A DNA stretch of 64,000 nucleotides from Blastocystis hominis (taxonomy: Eukaryota > Sar > Bigyra > Opalinata > Blastocystidae), in assembly GCF_000151665.1 (NCBI RefSeq), contig NW_013171818.1, positions 371,308 through 435,307 on the forward strand. The letters are read 5' to 3'. Made by a program: the position numbers and the translations under genes. Within the stretch, counting starts at the first letter, position 1; each line of letters opens with the position of its first letter. The notes beneath the pieces are model-generated. The model saw nothing but the letters and a program-made list of their open reading frames with translations. It was not told the DNA's origin and made no database searches. Below, piece by piece: positions 1 through 11,626 of this stretch.

Positions 1-150
1 TCGTTCAGTGACATTGGAAAGTTGTTTATTAGGATTGAATAATGATAGTATTTAGATATTCCAAATCTTCAAATTGTCAATTTACCTACTAAGGATGGTT
101 ATAGACCATTCCACTATATTCAAATGGAATCAATATCGAGTATTGTGTAG
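1..150 (+). CDS. 3' end of a MORN/LRR-family gene (partial)
   Basis: Only the last two exons lie in the window. The first reads SVTLE, as in the next-to-last exon of the other family members. A 35-base intron (about 21-55, GT..TAG) follows, then the last exon begins with the family motif IPNLQIVNLP and ends at TAG 148-150. Splicing gives E-N-IPNL in phase 1, exactly as at the ends of the genes at 784-4131 and 19361-21330. The last exon is the most variable part of the family (here about 31 codons). The function is unknown. The rest of the gene lies upstream of the window. Confidence 0.75.
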
Positions 151-783
151 TTGGTTGCGTGTTACTTGTAGATGTTTCTCTCATTCTCGTTGATCGTATA
201 AAAAGCAAACACTAAATCCGGAAATGGATTTTTACATTATATACTATGCTTCTCTACATTTTATGCTATTCATATTTGTTCCAAACCCCACTGCATCACA
301 TTTTGGTCAATCATTCAAATTTAAACTCATCATCCAGCACTCTTTTCCAATATTAGATTCACACCCCAGATTGGTCTAGCTAGCATGTTCCAATCTCCAT
401 GTGACCGATGATAAGAATAGAAATAGAAAAATATGATAAATAGTGAGGCAAATTAAAATGATCAATTTGAAGTAGAGCTTATAAATTGAATTCTTTATAT
501 TTGTCATATGGCTTGAATAAAGCCTTCACCACCCTGATTTTCTATATAGCATTAATATTTATGTATCAATGGATTCTATATGTGTATACTGTACCTAAAG
601 TATTTCTACATAAATAGAAGCTACAAATTTCGTGAAAACTATATAGTAGAGCAAATGAATTATATAGTGGTAGTAGCATTCTTACAATAGCTCTAAAACA
701 TTCTAAATACTATATTTAATAATCTACCAAAATAACAGATCTTGTTTCCAAATAAACCGTTATTTCAAATTTTTCTTATTTTC
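151..783. other. AT-rich intergenic spacer
   Basis: This stretch lies between two same-strand MORN/LRR genes. I see no open frame with protein-like composition, no tRNA and no strong repeat. It must hold the 3' processing signal of the upstream gene (TTGGTTGCGTG follows its stop) and the promoter of the downstream gene, but neither is recognisable beyond general AT richness. Confidence 0.5.
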
Positions 784-3700
784 ATGCAAGAGATTATTGA
801 TTTTATCAATTCTGAATTTGACAACTATAGAATTGCTGTCTCAGACATTATCGCCATTCAAGGACAATCAAATGAAGAAATGACACCAAATGGCTGGATT
901 TCATTCATTTTGGGTAATAGAGAATGTGTGTTATTGATATTCAATAATGGAGTTTTCATGAATCAAGGATTTGTGCTCAATGAGCAAAAAGTGTTGAAAG
1001 TGCTCGGAAATCGTCAAATTGGCCATATATTGTATGATGAGCAATCCATAGTAGTAGAAGGAATCGTGGATTTGGATCATGGAAGTCGATTTGAAGGCCA
1101 GGTGTTGAAAGAACGAGATAGTACTATAGGAATTCCATTTGGATATGGTGAAATGTATGATGATAATGGATTCTTGGTGTACAAGGGCATAATGATCAAT
1201 TGGAAACGATTTGGATATGGAACGAGTTATCATAATAATGGCGCAGTGGAATATGCAGGATATTGGTGTGATAACAAGCGATTTGGAAGTGGAAAAGTCT
1301 ACAACCGTAAGGGTATATTGATAAAAGACTGTAATTGGCATAATGACAATGAATCCATCGTATATCAGGGAAATGGGGAGAAAATGTGTCTTGGAATTAG
1401 CAGCATGGTTCTAAGTGATAACTCAACTTGGGCAAAGTGGGATATTTCGTTGTTCTTTAATTTGGAATCTATCGAGGTTGGAAAGAATTGTTTCAAGTCA
1501 ATCCAAACATTCAAAATTGACGGATTAAAGAATTTGAAACGATTGAAAATCAACAGAGGATCATTTACAAAAGTAGTAGAATCAGACTGGGACACTGTGT
1601 TCAATGAAGTCTTTGAGAAGGCAAATGACTTATCGAAGTCATTCCACATTATGAATTGTGAATCATTGGAATCCATTGATATATGTGAGCACAGCTTCTC
1701 TGATTTCGCTGGGAAATTCGAATTACTCAATTTACCCTCATTGCTATCTTTAAAAATCGGTCAAGTTGGTAGTGAGTCATGGAATTTTTATTATTGCTCC
1801 TTTGAATTAAAAGGTACTAATTGATATTCGTGTGTTTTGTAGATCTTCCAAACTTAATGTCGGTTCATTTGGGTGACTGGACATTTCGTTATGCATCCTT
1901 TATGTTGTTTGAAAGTAATATTATTGCATACTGTGCTATTAGATCTTCCCAAACTAGAGACAATAAGATTAGGGTATTGTTCTTTACGCGGAAAACATAC
2001 TGATACATCATGTACGCTGATAATGCGGAGTATGTCTTATTAACCTTTACATATGTGCAGATCTTCCCAACTTGGTTTCTCTCACTTCCGTACTAAAGAG
2101 TTTGTGCTTGTTAAGAAGGGTTGTATTGCAAAGTAAAAAACACTATTGGGTAGATATTAGATATTCCAAACTTGAGAAATGTTCAATTGACTGATCCTTT
2201 TGAAAGAGTCATTGATTCGTTCGTTGAAAGTAGTCTTGGATCCATTTATAGATGTCATAGATGTCAATCCTTCACTTTCGAAATACTTTCCATCTCATGT
2301 TTATCATACCGATTTCATTGATTCTATTGAATCGAATATTCATTCTATTACACTTCCCAATTGGACTTGTAATGATATTGAATATACTACATTCGATTTT
2401 TCCCGATTTACTGTAATTGAATCAATTGTAATCGGTGATAATAGTTTTGGATCAGTACAAACATTTATTATTGATGGATTGAATCTACTAAAGAAATTGA
2501 TTATCGGTATCAATTCATTTACTAAGCAAAAGAATGGCTATGGAAAGAGTAATGATCGATCATTCCATATATTGAATTGTGAATCATTGGAATCGATAGA
2601 AATTGGACAATATAGTTTTAGTGATTATGCTGGAGACTTTGAATTGAAGAATCTGCCACAATTACAGACCATTGAAATAGGTACAATAGGAGGTTATTCG
2701 TGCAATTTTTATCGTAGTTCATTTGTGATTCGAGGTATTGATATATATGATTGAGTATCTAAATGCATAGATCTTCCAAATCTCCAATCTATCGAATTAG
2801 GTGATGGAACATTCTTTGAGTCTTTATCGACTATAATCGAAAGTAATATTGATATTTTCAGAATGATTACAATAGATCTACCGAAATTGAATCATATAGA
2901 ACTTGGTGAATCAGTTCTTGAAGGAGTGACTGAAAACGAATCATGTTCACTACTAATGAGCAGTATAAATGAACTATCGCATACTAATGAATACTAGATC
3001 TTCCAAATCTATCATCAATCACTTCCAGAGGCGATACTTTTTATAACCCTCGTAGAGTAACACTGGAGAGTATGAGAAAGTGGGATAATGCATAAAAATT
3101 AGATATTCCAAACTTGAGAAATGTTCAATTGACTGATCCTTTTGAAAGAGTCATTGATTCGTTCGTTGAAAGTAGTCTTGGATCCATTTATAGACGTCAT
3201 AGATGTCAATCCTTCACTTTCGAAATACTTTCCATCTCATGTTTATCATACCGATTTCATTGATTCTATTGAATCGAATATTCATTCTATTACACTTCCC
3301 AATTGGACTTGTAATGATATTGAATATACTACATTCGATTTTTCCCGATTTACTGTAATTGAATCAATTGTAATCGGTGATAATAGTTTTGGATCAGTAC
3401 AAACATTTATTATTGATGGATTGAATCTACTAAAGAAATTGATTATCGGTATCAATTCATTTACTAAAACAAAATATGGTTATGGGAAGAATAATAGTCG
3501 ATCATTCCATATATTGAATTGTGAATCATTGGAATCGATAGAAATTGGACAATATAGTTTTAGTGATTATGCTGGAGACTTTGAATTGAAGAATCTGCCA
3601 CAATTACAGACCATTGAAATAGGTACAATAGGAGGTTATTCGTGCAATTTTTATCGTAGTTCATTTGTGATTCGAGGTATTAATATATATGATTGAGTAT

Positions 3701-4131
3701 CTAAATGCATAGATCTTCCAAATCTCCAATCTATCGAATTAGGTGATGGAACATTCTTTGAGTCTTTATCGACTATAATCGAAAGTAATATTGATATTTT
3801 GACAAGTGATTACAATAGATCTACCGAAATTGAATCATATAGAACTTGGTGAATCAGTTCTTGAAGGAGTGACTGAAAACGAATCATGTTCACTACTAAT
3901 GAGCAGTATAAATGAACTATCGCACACTAATGAATACTAGATCTTCCAAATCTATCATCAATCACTTCTAGAGGTGATTGCTTTGAATATCCTCGTAGAG
4001 TAACACTGGAGAGTATGAGAAAGTGGGATAATGCATAAAAATTAGATATTCCAAACTTGATCAACCTAAAAATAGTCGGTTGCTTCCAAAATATTCGTTC
4101 AAGTCGAGTTTCGAGTAGTCAATGGCTATAA
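784..4131 (+). CDS. MORN/LRR-family protein with three LRR units
   Basis: This multi-exon gene starts at the ATG at 784 (MQEIIDFINSEF), the equivalent of MQNIVDFVNS in the gene at 48844-50405. Exon 1 (784-1813) encodes an N-terminal domain of about 110 residues, MORN-like repeats (FGYGEMYDDNG, KRFGYGTSYHNNG, KRFGSGKVYNRKG) and a leucine-rich-like unit with the hallmark SFHIMNCESLESI. Short exons beginning DLPNL or IPNL follow, separated by introns of 28-35 bases in phase 1 (1814-1842, 1915-1942, 2030-2060, 2133-2160). Two further LRR units (2200-2740 and 3142-3690) come from a 942-base internal duplication. The last exon ends at TAA 4129-4131. MORN repeats often bind membranes or act as scaffolds; the role here is unknown. 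No signal peptide is evident at the chosen start. Confidence 0.75.
2161..4045 (+). repeat. 942/943-base tandem duplication inside the gene at 784-4131
   Basis: Copy 1 (2161-3102) and copy 2 (3103-4045) are nearly identical, exons and introns alike. Each starts with an IPNL exon, carries one LRR unit with NWTCNDIEYTTFDFS, and ends with three DLPNL exons. Copy 2 is one base longer because of an indel in a short intron after IIE (about 2842-2874 in copy 1, 3783-3816 in copy 2). That indel confirms the segment is non-coding. The few coding differences cluster where the LRR unit is variable (KQKNGYGKSN against KTKYGYGKNN). Confidence 0.9.
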
Positions 4132-4537
4132 TCCTGAGTTCTAGATGTTCCTCGTATACTTGCGGAACTTGTTCAAACGGAGTAAATCGGCTTTTGTCGT
4201 TCCAATATAAGATCTGTTCTTGTTCTTGTAGCTGTTTGTTTTTTATGTACATTATTTCGATCGATGTGTATAGATTTCATCATTATCATCATGGAATTCT
4301 CCCTGCTTTGCTTCTTATTCCTCTATCGAATCCATTTGGAATCTCATTAAACGATAATGACCCTCAAAACCATTATATGAGTTCTTGAACACTACTCCAT
4401 ATTTCAATACAATAGCATTCATTCATTCATTCATCTCTAAATGATTATTCTTCTATCCAAAACTATCTCTCCTCTCCTCTCTTTCTTTTCTTTTCTTTTT
4501 CATTCCATCGCATCGCTTTCCTCCAACAAACACAATC

Positions 4538-5678
4538 TCAACTATATTCCTTATTATCCTTCATATTCACAAATTTATACATGTGTTCACACAGCACACA
4601 CACTCGTTGCGACTTATTATTCGCTCCCAGCACCAGCTTGCGCGGTGCGCATCGCTTACAAAACATAAATCGACAGAAATAACAAACACACGCCTTATGA
4701 AAACAGTCGAATTTTTCACTGCACAGATAGCAAGAGTCGCGGTAGATCCCTTCCTCGTCCTCGTAGCCCGTCTGCTCCAGCATGGCCAGTCGAGAGATCG
4801 AGAGGATCACGTATTGCTGCGAGTTAGCCAGGGAGACAGATCATTACGCGAAGATGCCGGATGAGGTTTGCATCTGCTTCGTAGAAGATTTGTAGCACTT
4901 TATTCCATTCGTTGATGATTTCTGTTTCATCTTGAACGGATGCGCGGTTTTGCCGGACCACGCGAGGACGACTTCGGACATAGCTGTGCTGCGGAACGAG
5001 CGGCTACGACTCAAAGCAAAAAGAAGAAATAAACGTTAATATACGATGCTATATACGAGCCTACCGTGGAAAACGACCCTCGCTCACCATCCGGATCGAT
5101 CGGGATCGAATCGCTCCGATACTGCTGCTGCCGCCTCTTCAGCGTTTCGATCAATAAATCTTTGTGCTTTATTTCGTTTACGACTAGATTCGCAGATTCG
5201 CGTCAATTCCTACGGATTTCGGTGGGTTTATCGAGCTTTCGCTTCATAAAGTTTATTTCCTGGTTCAGTTCGCGAATCGTTTTTTCCTTTCCCTGAATCT
5301 CCACTTGGAGGTTGCGCATTCGAAAAACAAGTCGATCATTAGCTTCTTCTAAAAGCTGAATGCGCCGTTCTCTCTCCTTTATTTCCTCTTTCGCAGCCTT
5401 TAATTCTTGAAGAAGCACCTCTTCCTAGGGATAAACAAGCAAAATTAGCCACAACCTGTGGAGTATGAGGTTCGACTTGACATACTCCAAGGCTCTCACT
5501 CTTCCGGCTAAAATCGCGTGTAGAGCGGCTTGTCGAGTTCATGCCCTCTCGATAATCTCGATAGTCCACCTCTCGCTGCTGCCTTTCCCTACTTTCTTGA
5601 GAAGGTGATCTTCCCTATTTCTAATTTGACATTCAGCTTGGCTACCTCATTTTCATCATCAAGATCCAGACCATCCAT
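4538..5678 (-). CDS. FYVE-related zinc-finger coiled-coil protein
   Basis: The start is the ATG at 5678 (MDGLDLDDENE). Introns near 5610-5640, 5430-5490, about 5190-5217, near 5070 and near 4850 join into one frame. The middle is a charged coiled coil (QELKAAKEEIKERERRIQLL and following heptads). The C-terminal 80 residues are a zinc finger: CYLC, then CVCYFC, FCKRCAP, and RVCVLC close to the end. Spacing and the RVC signature resemble FYVE/FYVE-related fingers of endosomal adaptors, but the basic R(R/K)HHCR motif that binds PI3P is not conserved (FHKACVC), so lipid binding is doubtful. The encoded TGA is 4538-4540; TGTTTGTT follows on the minus strand at 4532-4525. The joins around 4990-5090 are the least certain. 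Confidence 0.7.
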
Positions 5679-5748
5679 CTCTAAAAACACATATACTGGT
5701 GCAATGGCAAAAATTCCCCCGATTTTCGTACTCTTTTTAACAAACAAA

Positions 5749-7423
5749 TCAAACAATCGTCTGCACCAAAGGCATTGACATCAAATCGGCCGCTTCGAAC
5801 TTCTCTACCATCTTCTTCTGCGACCGCCTACAAATCAGTCTCTCCTCCGACCCCCACTTCATTACCACAATCACAATCAGGCAGACGATCACCACCACCA
5901 CGAGCACAGCCAGCGCCACCACCAGCCAGATCACATACCCCGGCCGTGGCGTCACCGGATCCACCGTGGGAGCCCACTCCACGTACCCCACCGCTTCATC
6001 ATCATCGCTTCCATAACATTGTTTCTTATTCGCCGTAGCGAATCCCGTGCGCTCCTGGTCAAACACCGACACATACCCGCGCAGGAACGCCAGTCCGAGA
6101 CCGATTTCCTCCTACTTCTTAATTAGGTGTCAAACAAACAACATTGTCCCAATTCCGAATCCCCAGCTGATATCCCGCCGACCACGAGGGGTCGCGCAGG
6201 AAATACTGTTCCGGTGGCAAATGGAATAGTATTCCGCTCACCAGAAAGTCCAGCGTGGGGTAATCCGTGACGTTCGCGATTGAAACGCCCAAGAAAACCG
6301 TTTCATCGGCTACATCTGGCGATAACCGCGGTTATTCGAGCCTACTGGGGATGTGTGAATAGTGTTTCATCATGTAGGATTTGAACTGGGTCCACAGTTC
6401 CTTTGGGAATAGTATTCTGTTTTGGTTGGATTTCAAAATTGCCACGTAGTTCGATTTTGCCGCCAAAAATGTCTGGTTGTTCAGACGCACGTCGAGGATG
6501 TCGTAAGTGTACCCTAATTCGTTCGGTCGCTGCGTGGTGTACAACATTTCGCCGTTCTGGAAAATACCCCCGATTTTTGGAATACCTGAAAACGACGGTC
6601 GTTGGAGCCGATAGCGAGAATACCGGTCGTGTAGCCGAAGCAGAGCGTGAAAAGGTCGGAGGCCCATGTGATGGACTCGTGGATGGAGGTGTAGATAGGG
6701 TCGATGCATGTCGGATTGCATGCCTTCTCTCCCATGCCTAAAATGCCTACGGCCGTTCCGGGGATCTGGTCAAACGTCGAATTCCTGGGGAATACACACA
6801 CATCACGACTACAGCACATCGACAAAGTAGGCCTTAAAGCGGTTGCTGGAGAAGATGAACTCGTCCCTTACGATGGCGCCCTCCGCGTAGTACGAAGAGC
6901 CGAACCGACCGACATGAGAATCCCAGCCACAGCTCTCCGTTTCGAAATTAGCGCAGCATTGGCCGGACGGTGAGTGGTACAACGGGCAGAAGGCTTGGTT
7001 ATCTGCACATTAGAGCGACCACGGATTTACGGTACTGGCGTCGCAATAGCTGTCATAACAACGTACCACCTCCTCTGTTTGAGATACCTCGCGATCGTAT
7101 CTGGCTCCATCCTGAAGATCGCTAACCGGTCAAACGTGGCCTACTTTGCAGTTCTCACAGTTCACAGAAGGGATCAGAGTGGCAGACGTCTCAAGATCCT
7201 ACGTTCAACGAAAATCGTACTTCGTACCAAGAACATCAGGAAAGATTGCAATGGACCTCCGGAAGGCTTTGTGCCAATATGGATATAGGTAGAGAAACCT
7301 CCTTCCTTCAGACCTCCAGTCAACTTCCATTCCAGAGGTTCAATAGCTTGGCTCACGACCAACTAGACGTAACCACACAGCCAAGTCTCGTACGAATGAG
7401 AGAAAAATAAAAAGCGCTTGCAT
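5749..7423 (-). CDS. Pepsin-like (A1) membrane protein, catalytic motifs degenerate
   Basis: It starts at the ATG at 7423 with a signal peptide (MQALFIFLSF, intron, LVVSQA). After GGFSTYIHIGTK comes the first active-site region, then a Cys-rich region, the flap and core region (VGILGMGEKAC), the second active-site region and the typical C-terminal pepsin segment GLAFLRGYVSVFDQE. A single TM helix (WLVVALAVLVVVVIVCL) and a short cytosolic tail complete a BACE-like layout. Where active enzymes have D-T/S-G-S/T, this reads LDLETSATL and ILKSNQNRI, so the second aspartate is absent and the first motif is altered. It is likely an inactive relative that acts by binding. Introns of about 29-36 bases interrupt it. 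TGTTTGTT lies at 5746-5739, just past the stop. Confidence 0.75.
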
Positions 7424-7493
7424 TCCTAACCTTTTTTGAACTAAAATATAAAAGAGAACTTTTCGAATTTTTATATTTTTATATATTGTCAAG

Positions 7494-9077
7494 ATGTCTC
7501 TGCCTGATACTGAAATCGCCCGACCGCTTATTGAGCCACCTGTGGACACGTCGGGAAGCTCGAAATCTGATATGAGGAGGTATCTGTGTGCCTCAAGACT
7601 TGTGACCTATGTTATTGATATTTCGTATGTACTCTGTGGAATTGACACTGGATTTTTCGGGAATGGTGGGTATGAGAGGCTTGATTGACAGGTAGAACTG
7701 TTTTCCTTTGACTTTTTGTCAATTTCATTCACTACTTCTTGTGTACGTACCATTCTGCTATGTACCTATTCTCTAGTACATTGTCTGCTTTGTGTTAGGG
7801 TGTCTTCTTTACTCTACACTCTATCGCTGTGTATCAGAGCGAGTCATCTTTCCGTTGTGCTACTTAATGTACATCGGTAGTATCGTTCTTTACTACATTA
7901 ACAAACAATCAACTGCCGCTTGTATTCTTCATTCGTTCCTCTCACTTACTCTCTAGCTCGCTCCATCCAAGGCTTTACCATTGGGATCCTCGTACCCTGG
8001 ACATTTCAAATCAAGTTCGATCTTACTACCTCTACCAATCGCTTCCAATACTCCTTTCTCACCTTTGTCACTCTTGCAGGCTGTTATTTCATGGGCTATC
8101 TGCTCCGTCTTGTGGGCAGTGTTCTCGAAATCAAACTCTTTTCAGGCCTTGCAGGCGCTTTGTGCCTTCTTGGCTGCCTCACGGCCTTTTGCGTCACTAC
8201 ACCTTTACGACTCCTACACCGCCAATACAAACAACTTAAAGAGAATTCACAAGACAAAACGCCATTATTGAATGATGACATGATCACGGCACTCTTACAA
8301 ACAATTGAAGTGTACTACCTCCGCGACCACGAATATGCTCTCGAATCTTTTCTTATGCTCTTCTCCATCGAAGCAAACGATTTTGATCATCCAGGAAACC
8401 ACTTTAAGGATGCCGTGCGCGCCTCCTGGTTGCTTTGGATATTCTCGCTTCTGGCGCTCACTGTAATGTTCGATTGTGATTTTTCTATCATCCAGACATT
8501 TCCCTCCATGATCATTTCGGAAGCTCTTCCACTTCTTCTTCGCCATGTCCTGCCATCCGTGTCAGACTCGTTCTACAGTGACGTTGCGATCTACTTCGCG
8601 ATTCTGCTGGTCATGACTGCCTTGTTTTGTGCTGCCACAAAGAGGCGTGGCCAGAACCTCCTGCATTTTTCTATATGGGCTTTAACGATTTGCCTGTTGA
8701 TAGCCACCGTAATGTGCATTTTTGACTACACCAGCATCTCATCTCCTTTGGTCAGTACACTAAAGGCAGTTTTCTTGCTGATTGCTCAAGTCTTGTTCTT
8801 CTCGCTGTGTCTACCCCTCATTGCGGTATATCTGACTGGAACGTTCCCCATTTTTACTCGCGAACGTTATTTGGGGATTGCTGCTGCTTGTATTTACGTT
8901 TTAATCATTCTCAATTATCCGCTCAACACGCTGATTAACCAACTCTTGGAATCTTCGATTGTATCCTATGCAGTTCCAGCGATCGTCTTCCTTCTGTACA
9001 GCTGTCTGTTCCGCAGGATCCATAGGGAGGGATCATCGAACGAAGTAATCGATAAGTATATGGAGAACCCATTGTAA
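7494..9077 (+). CDS. Sugar-porter-like MFS transporter
   Basis: The ATG at 7494 opens a short hydrophilic N-terminus (MSLPDTEIARPLIE), then TM1 with CGIDTGFFGNG, which resembles the sugar-porter motif GxDTG. The main exon (about 7920-9077) carries ARSIQGFTIGILVP, like the TM4 region of SLC2-type porters, then at least eight hydrophobic helices split by a long central loop (residues around KENSQDKTPLLNDD to EANDFDH). Exons between 7665 and 7920 are not resolved; several frames stay open there and two or three short introns are likely. The substrate is unknown and the porter is divergent. Its ATG lies 70 bp from the oppositely oriented pepsin-like gene, so they share a promoter region. TAA is followed by TTGTTTATT, a variant polyadenylation element. 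Confidence 0.65.
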
Positions 9078-9113
9078 CTTGTTTATTAACGATATAAGGA
9101 GAACGAAAACAGA

Positions 9114-9187
9114 GCTCGAATAGCTCAGCTGGTTAGAGCGTCGTGCTAATAACGCGAAGGTCTTGGGTTCGATCCCCAGTTTGAGCA
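9114..9187 (+). tRNA. tRNA-Ile (anticodon AAU)
   Basis: All arms fold. The acceptor pairs GCTCGAA with TTTGAGC, the D stem pairs GCTC with GAGC, the anticodon stem pairs TCGTG with CGCGA around the loop CTAATAA (anticodon at 9148-9150), and the T arm contains GGTTCGATCC. The discriminator base is A. There is no intron and no encoded CCA. An A-box (TAGCTCAGCTGG) and B-box (GGTTCGATCC) are intact, and a T-run at about 9190-9195 serves as the RNA polymerase III terminator. A34 would be edited to inosine. It lies only 36 bases after the MFS stop codon. Confidence 0.97.
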
Positions 9188-9189
9188 CT

Positions 9190-9207
9190 TTTTTGCTTCT
9201 TTTTTAT
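9190..9207 (+). terminator. Pol III T-run after tRNA-Ile
   Basis: CTTTTTT followed by a second T-run lies directly behind the discriminator base, as expected for RNA polymerase III termination. Confidence 0.8.
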
Positions 9208-9424
9208 TTACATTTCTTTTTGAAATGAATGAATGTGCTCTCTCTTTTTTCCAAACAATAGAATTCATCACTTTGATCCAAACAAACAAACAAACAAACA
9301 TGTAAGCAACAATTTGTAAATCACACTAACACACGATCCGTCCCTTCCAGTCTTTCTACTCTGCTCTGCTGCCGCCATTCATCTGCCCCAGAGTCTGCAT
9401 CCCGCTGTTTTCTCCCTTCGTACC

Positions 9425-11541
9425 CTACGCCTCATTCCTCCTCTCCTCCCCCACAATCTGCTCCACGTCCTTCATAATACTCGCAAACAACTCCGGATCC
9501 ATCTACACAAAAAACCTTCCTTCCTTCCCCACATTCCCCATCAACTCCTTCCACTCGCTTCCTTCCTCCGCCTTCTCTCCGTTTCCACTACCATCTCCAG
9601 TACCCGAACCATCCAATGGACCCGATGGACCTGATGGACCCGATGAGCCTGATGGACCCGATGGACCCAATGGACCCAATGGACCTGATGGATTGGCAGC
9701 ACTGATCGAAGCAGAAGTGGAAACGGAGTTCGATCCCGTCGATGAGCGCAACGACCCTCGAAGCGTCGCTTCTTCGCCCAGTCCCTCTTTTCCCGCCAAA
9801 ATCGACGTCGTCAACGGAGCGGACGAACCGCCCAGCAGCGAAGGGGGAATCGGAGAAACCGTGGAAACCGTGGAATCCAGGTGCGTCGACCCCGCGTTGG
9901 ATGGAACGCCCGAAACGCCCGAAACTCCCGAAAGCGTGGAAACGCCGTTCCCTGAATTCGTGGAAACCGTGGAAACCGTGGAAACCGTGGAAGCAATCGA
10001 GCCCATCGGGATCAGCGGAGGCTGCTGTCCCGCGGGGAGCGCCGACCCGATCGAAACGCCCTGCTGCGTAGTAACCGTAGAAACCGTAGAAACCGCAGAT
10101 CCGGTGGTTCCAGGATTGGCGTTGATTCCCGCGGGGATGTTTTGGAAGTCAGCGGGAGGCGGCATGGGCAGAATGGAGGGGGAATCGCGGGTGCGCTCGG
10201 TTTCGAATTTGGATGCGAAAAAAATGGATTGGGGGACTCGAACCGGGGACACGGAGTCGGTGAGGACTGGAGAATGAAGGAGAGAGAGAGAGAAGAGTAC
10301 AGAGCGTGGAGGAGAGCTGAGAGGATTGGCTGCGTGTGAGTGTGTGGGCTGAAAAGAAGTGAAAATGTGCGGAGTACTGTGGAGGAAGGCTTCGACGAAC
10401 GCGTTATAGCTGGCTTGCGCGGGGGACGACACGCACAACAAGCGGAGCTGCGTGAACGGGTTCTGTGAATAAAGAAAATTTAATGAGAAGCGACCAAAGA
10501 GAAGGAATCCTCGATGGGTCGCGTGGAAAGTGGTTTGCGAGGCCTTCTAAATCATGGAGTTCGAATCGAACGGCCACTTGTGTTCCGCGGTTATCGACTG
10601 TCTGCGCTGCACGTGGACGGAAGTGGTGGAAAGAGCGTCGTTCTGATTGGGCAACGCGTCGGACGTTTCCGAAATGAACAAAAAAAGTTTGCAGAAAATG
10701 TAAATCGAGAACACCATTAAAAGTAACGCCAAAATCGATAGCGTCGTTGTGAGGATTCCCGCGGTTATCGGCATCGTCGTCTGAAATTGGTTAAGAAGTA
10801 GCTGGTATTTCTGGAAATCCAGGGAGCCAATGAATTGGTCGAATTTGGCGGGAACGCGAAGAAGCCACGAAGCGAAGGAAAGCAAAATTCGCTTGACGAA
10901 GTCGCAGAACTGCGTCCAATAAACGCTCAACTCGATTGGAGAGCCAGAAATAACCGCGGGTTTGATCGACATCACTTTGGTTTCGAAGGGAAATGACATG
11001 GTGCTGAAGACGCTGTAAATGTAGGCTCCCGCGACAATGAGAACGGGGAGGAAGTAGAAGAAATTCTGGACAGGAGAGCTGGAGGAGGAAGAAGAAGAAG
11101 AAGAAGAAGAAGAAGACGCAGAAGAAGCAGACGCAGCATTAGAAGCAGAAGACAAAGAAATAACAGATGCATTCTTTGACGATTTTGCTACACTACGTAA
11201 ACTGGTACTAGAATTGATTTTTCTATACAATGGAAAATAGAAATTATTAGATACCGCAACGAACCCGAAAAACGGTAATGACTTCCTCCCTTTGATGTTT
11301 TGCTACAAATAGTATATATAAAATCCAACTCTACGATGGTTTCACCTTTCCATTCTTTAACTATGCGTAAGACTGAAAAAACACAGATTCTTACCTGTTT
11401 CTCTTCCGCAGCTCCGAGAGAAACCAAGAAGAGGAAAAACAAAAAGACCACAGTGAGAACACGCGAAGTAAACAAAGATCGCAGAATGGTGAATATCAAC
11501 GAGAATAACGTTTGAATTAGTTCACCAATCATAAGATCCAA
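9425..11541 (-). CDS. Three-TM protein with a Ser/Thr/Val/Gly-rich low-complexity tail
   Basis: I do not recognise this family. The start is the ATG at 11541 (MDLMIGELIQ) with a long hydrophobic N-terminus. Introns at about 11390, 11310 and 11240 join it to a poly-Ser segment encoded by GAA repeats (11085-11125 on the plus strand), then two more TM helices (FFYFLPVLIVAGAYIYS; GILTTTLSILALLLMVF). Two short introns (31 and 32 bases, about 10470-10590) join it in frame to FTQLRLLCVSSPAQAS. The rest is low complexity: VSTVSTVST repeats (9840-10110) and GPSGPSGPLG repeats (9610-9700). The last exon begins MDPELFASIMKDVEQIV; its stop may be 9425-9427 or an exon further on. An AACAAACA run at 9282-9301 marks the 3' end. 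Confidence 0.6.
9609..9702 (-). repeat. Gly-Pro-Ser coding microsatellite
   Basis: A 9-base unit (GATGGACCC and variants on the plus strand) repeats about ten times and encodes GPS/GPL triplets on the minus strand, inside the low-complexity tail of the gene at 9425-11541. Antisense frames open through it are a by-product of the period. Confidence 0.85.
9840..10110 (-). repeat. Val-Ser-Thr coding repeats
   Basis: Interrupted 9-base units (GAAACCGTG on the plus strand) encode STV/VST triplets on the minus strand. They are clustered at 9858-9875, 9958-9990 and 10075-10090, within the same low-complexity tail. Confidence 0.85.
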
Positions 11542-11626
11542 TCAATCCGAATAAAAAAGAATCTGTCTTACAAAAAAGAATGAAAAACAGTTCGTTGAAA
11601 AACAAACAACAAATAGAAAACAGAAA

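Noticed and set aside
9693-10277. Plus-strand frame rich in ETVETVE
   Set aside because: Antisense of the VST repeats in the minus-strand membrane protein; no splice or start context.
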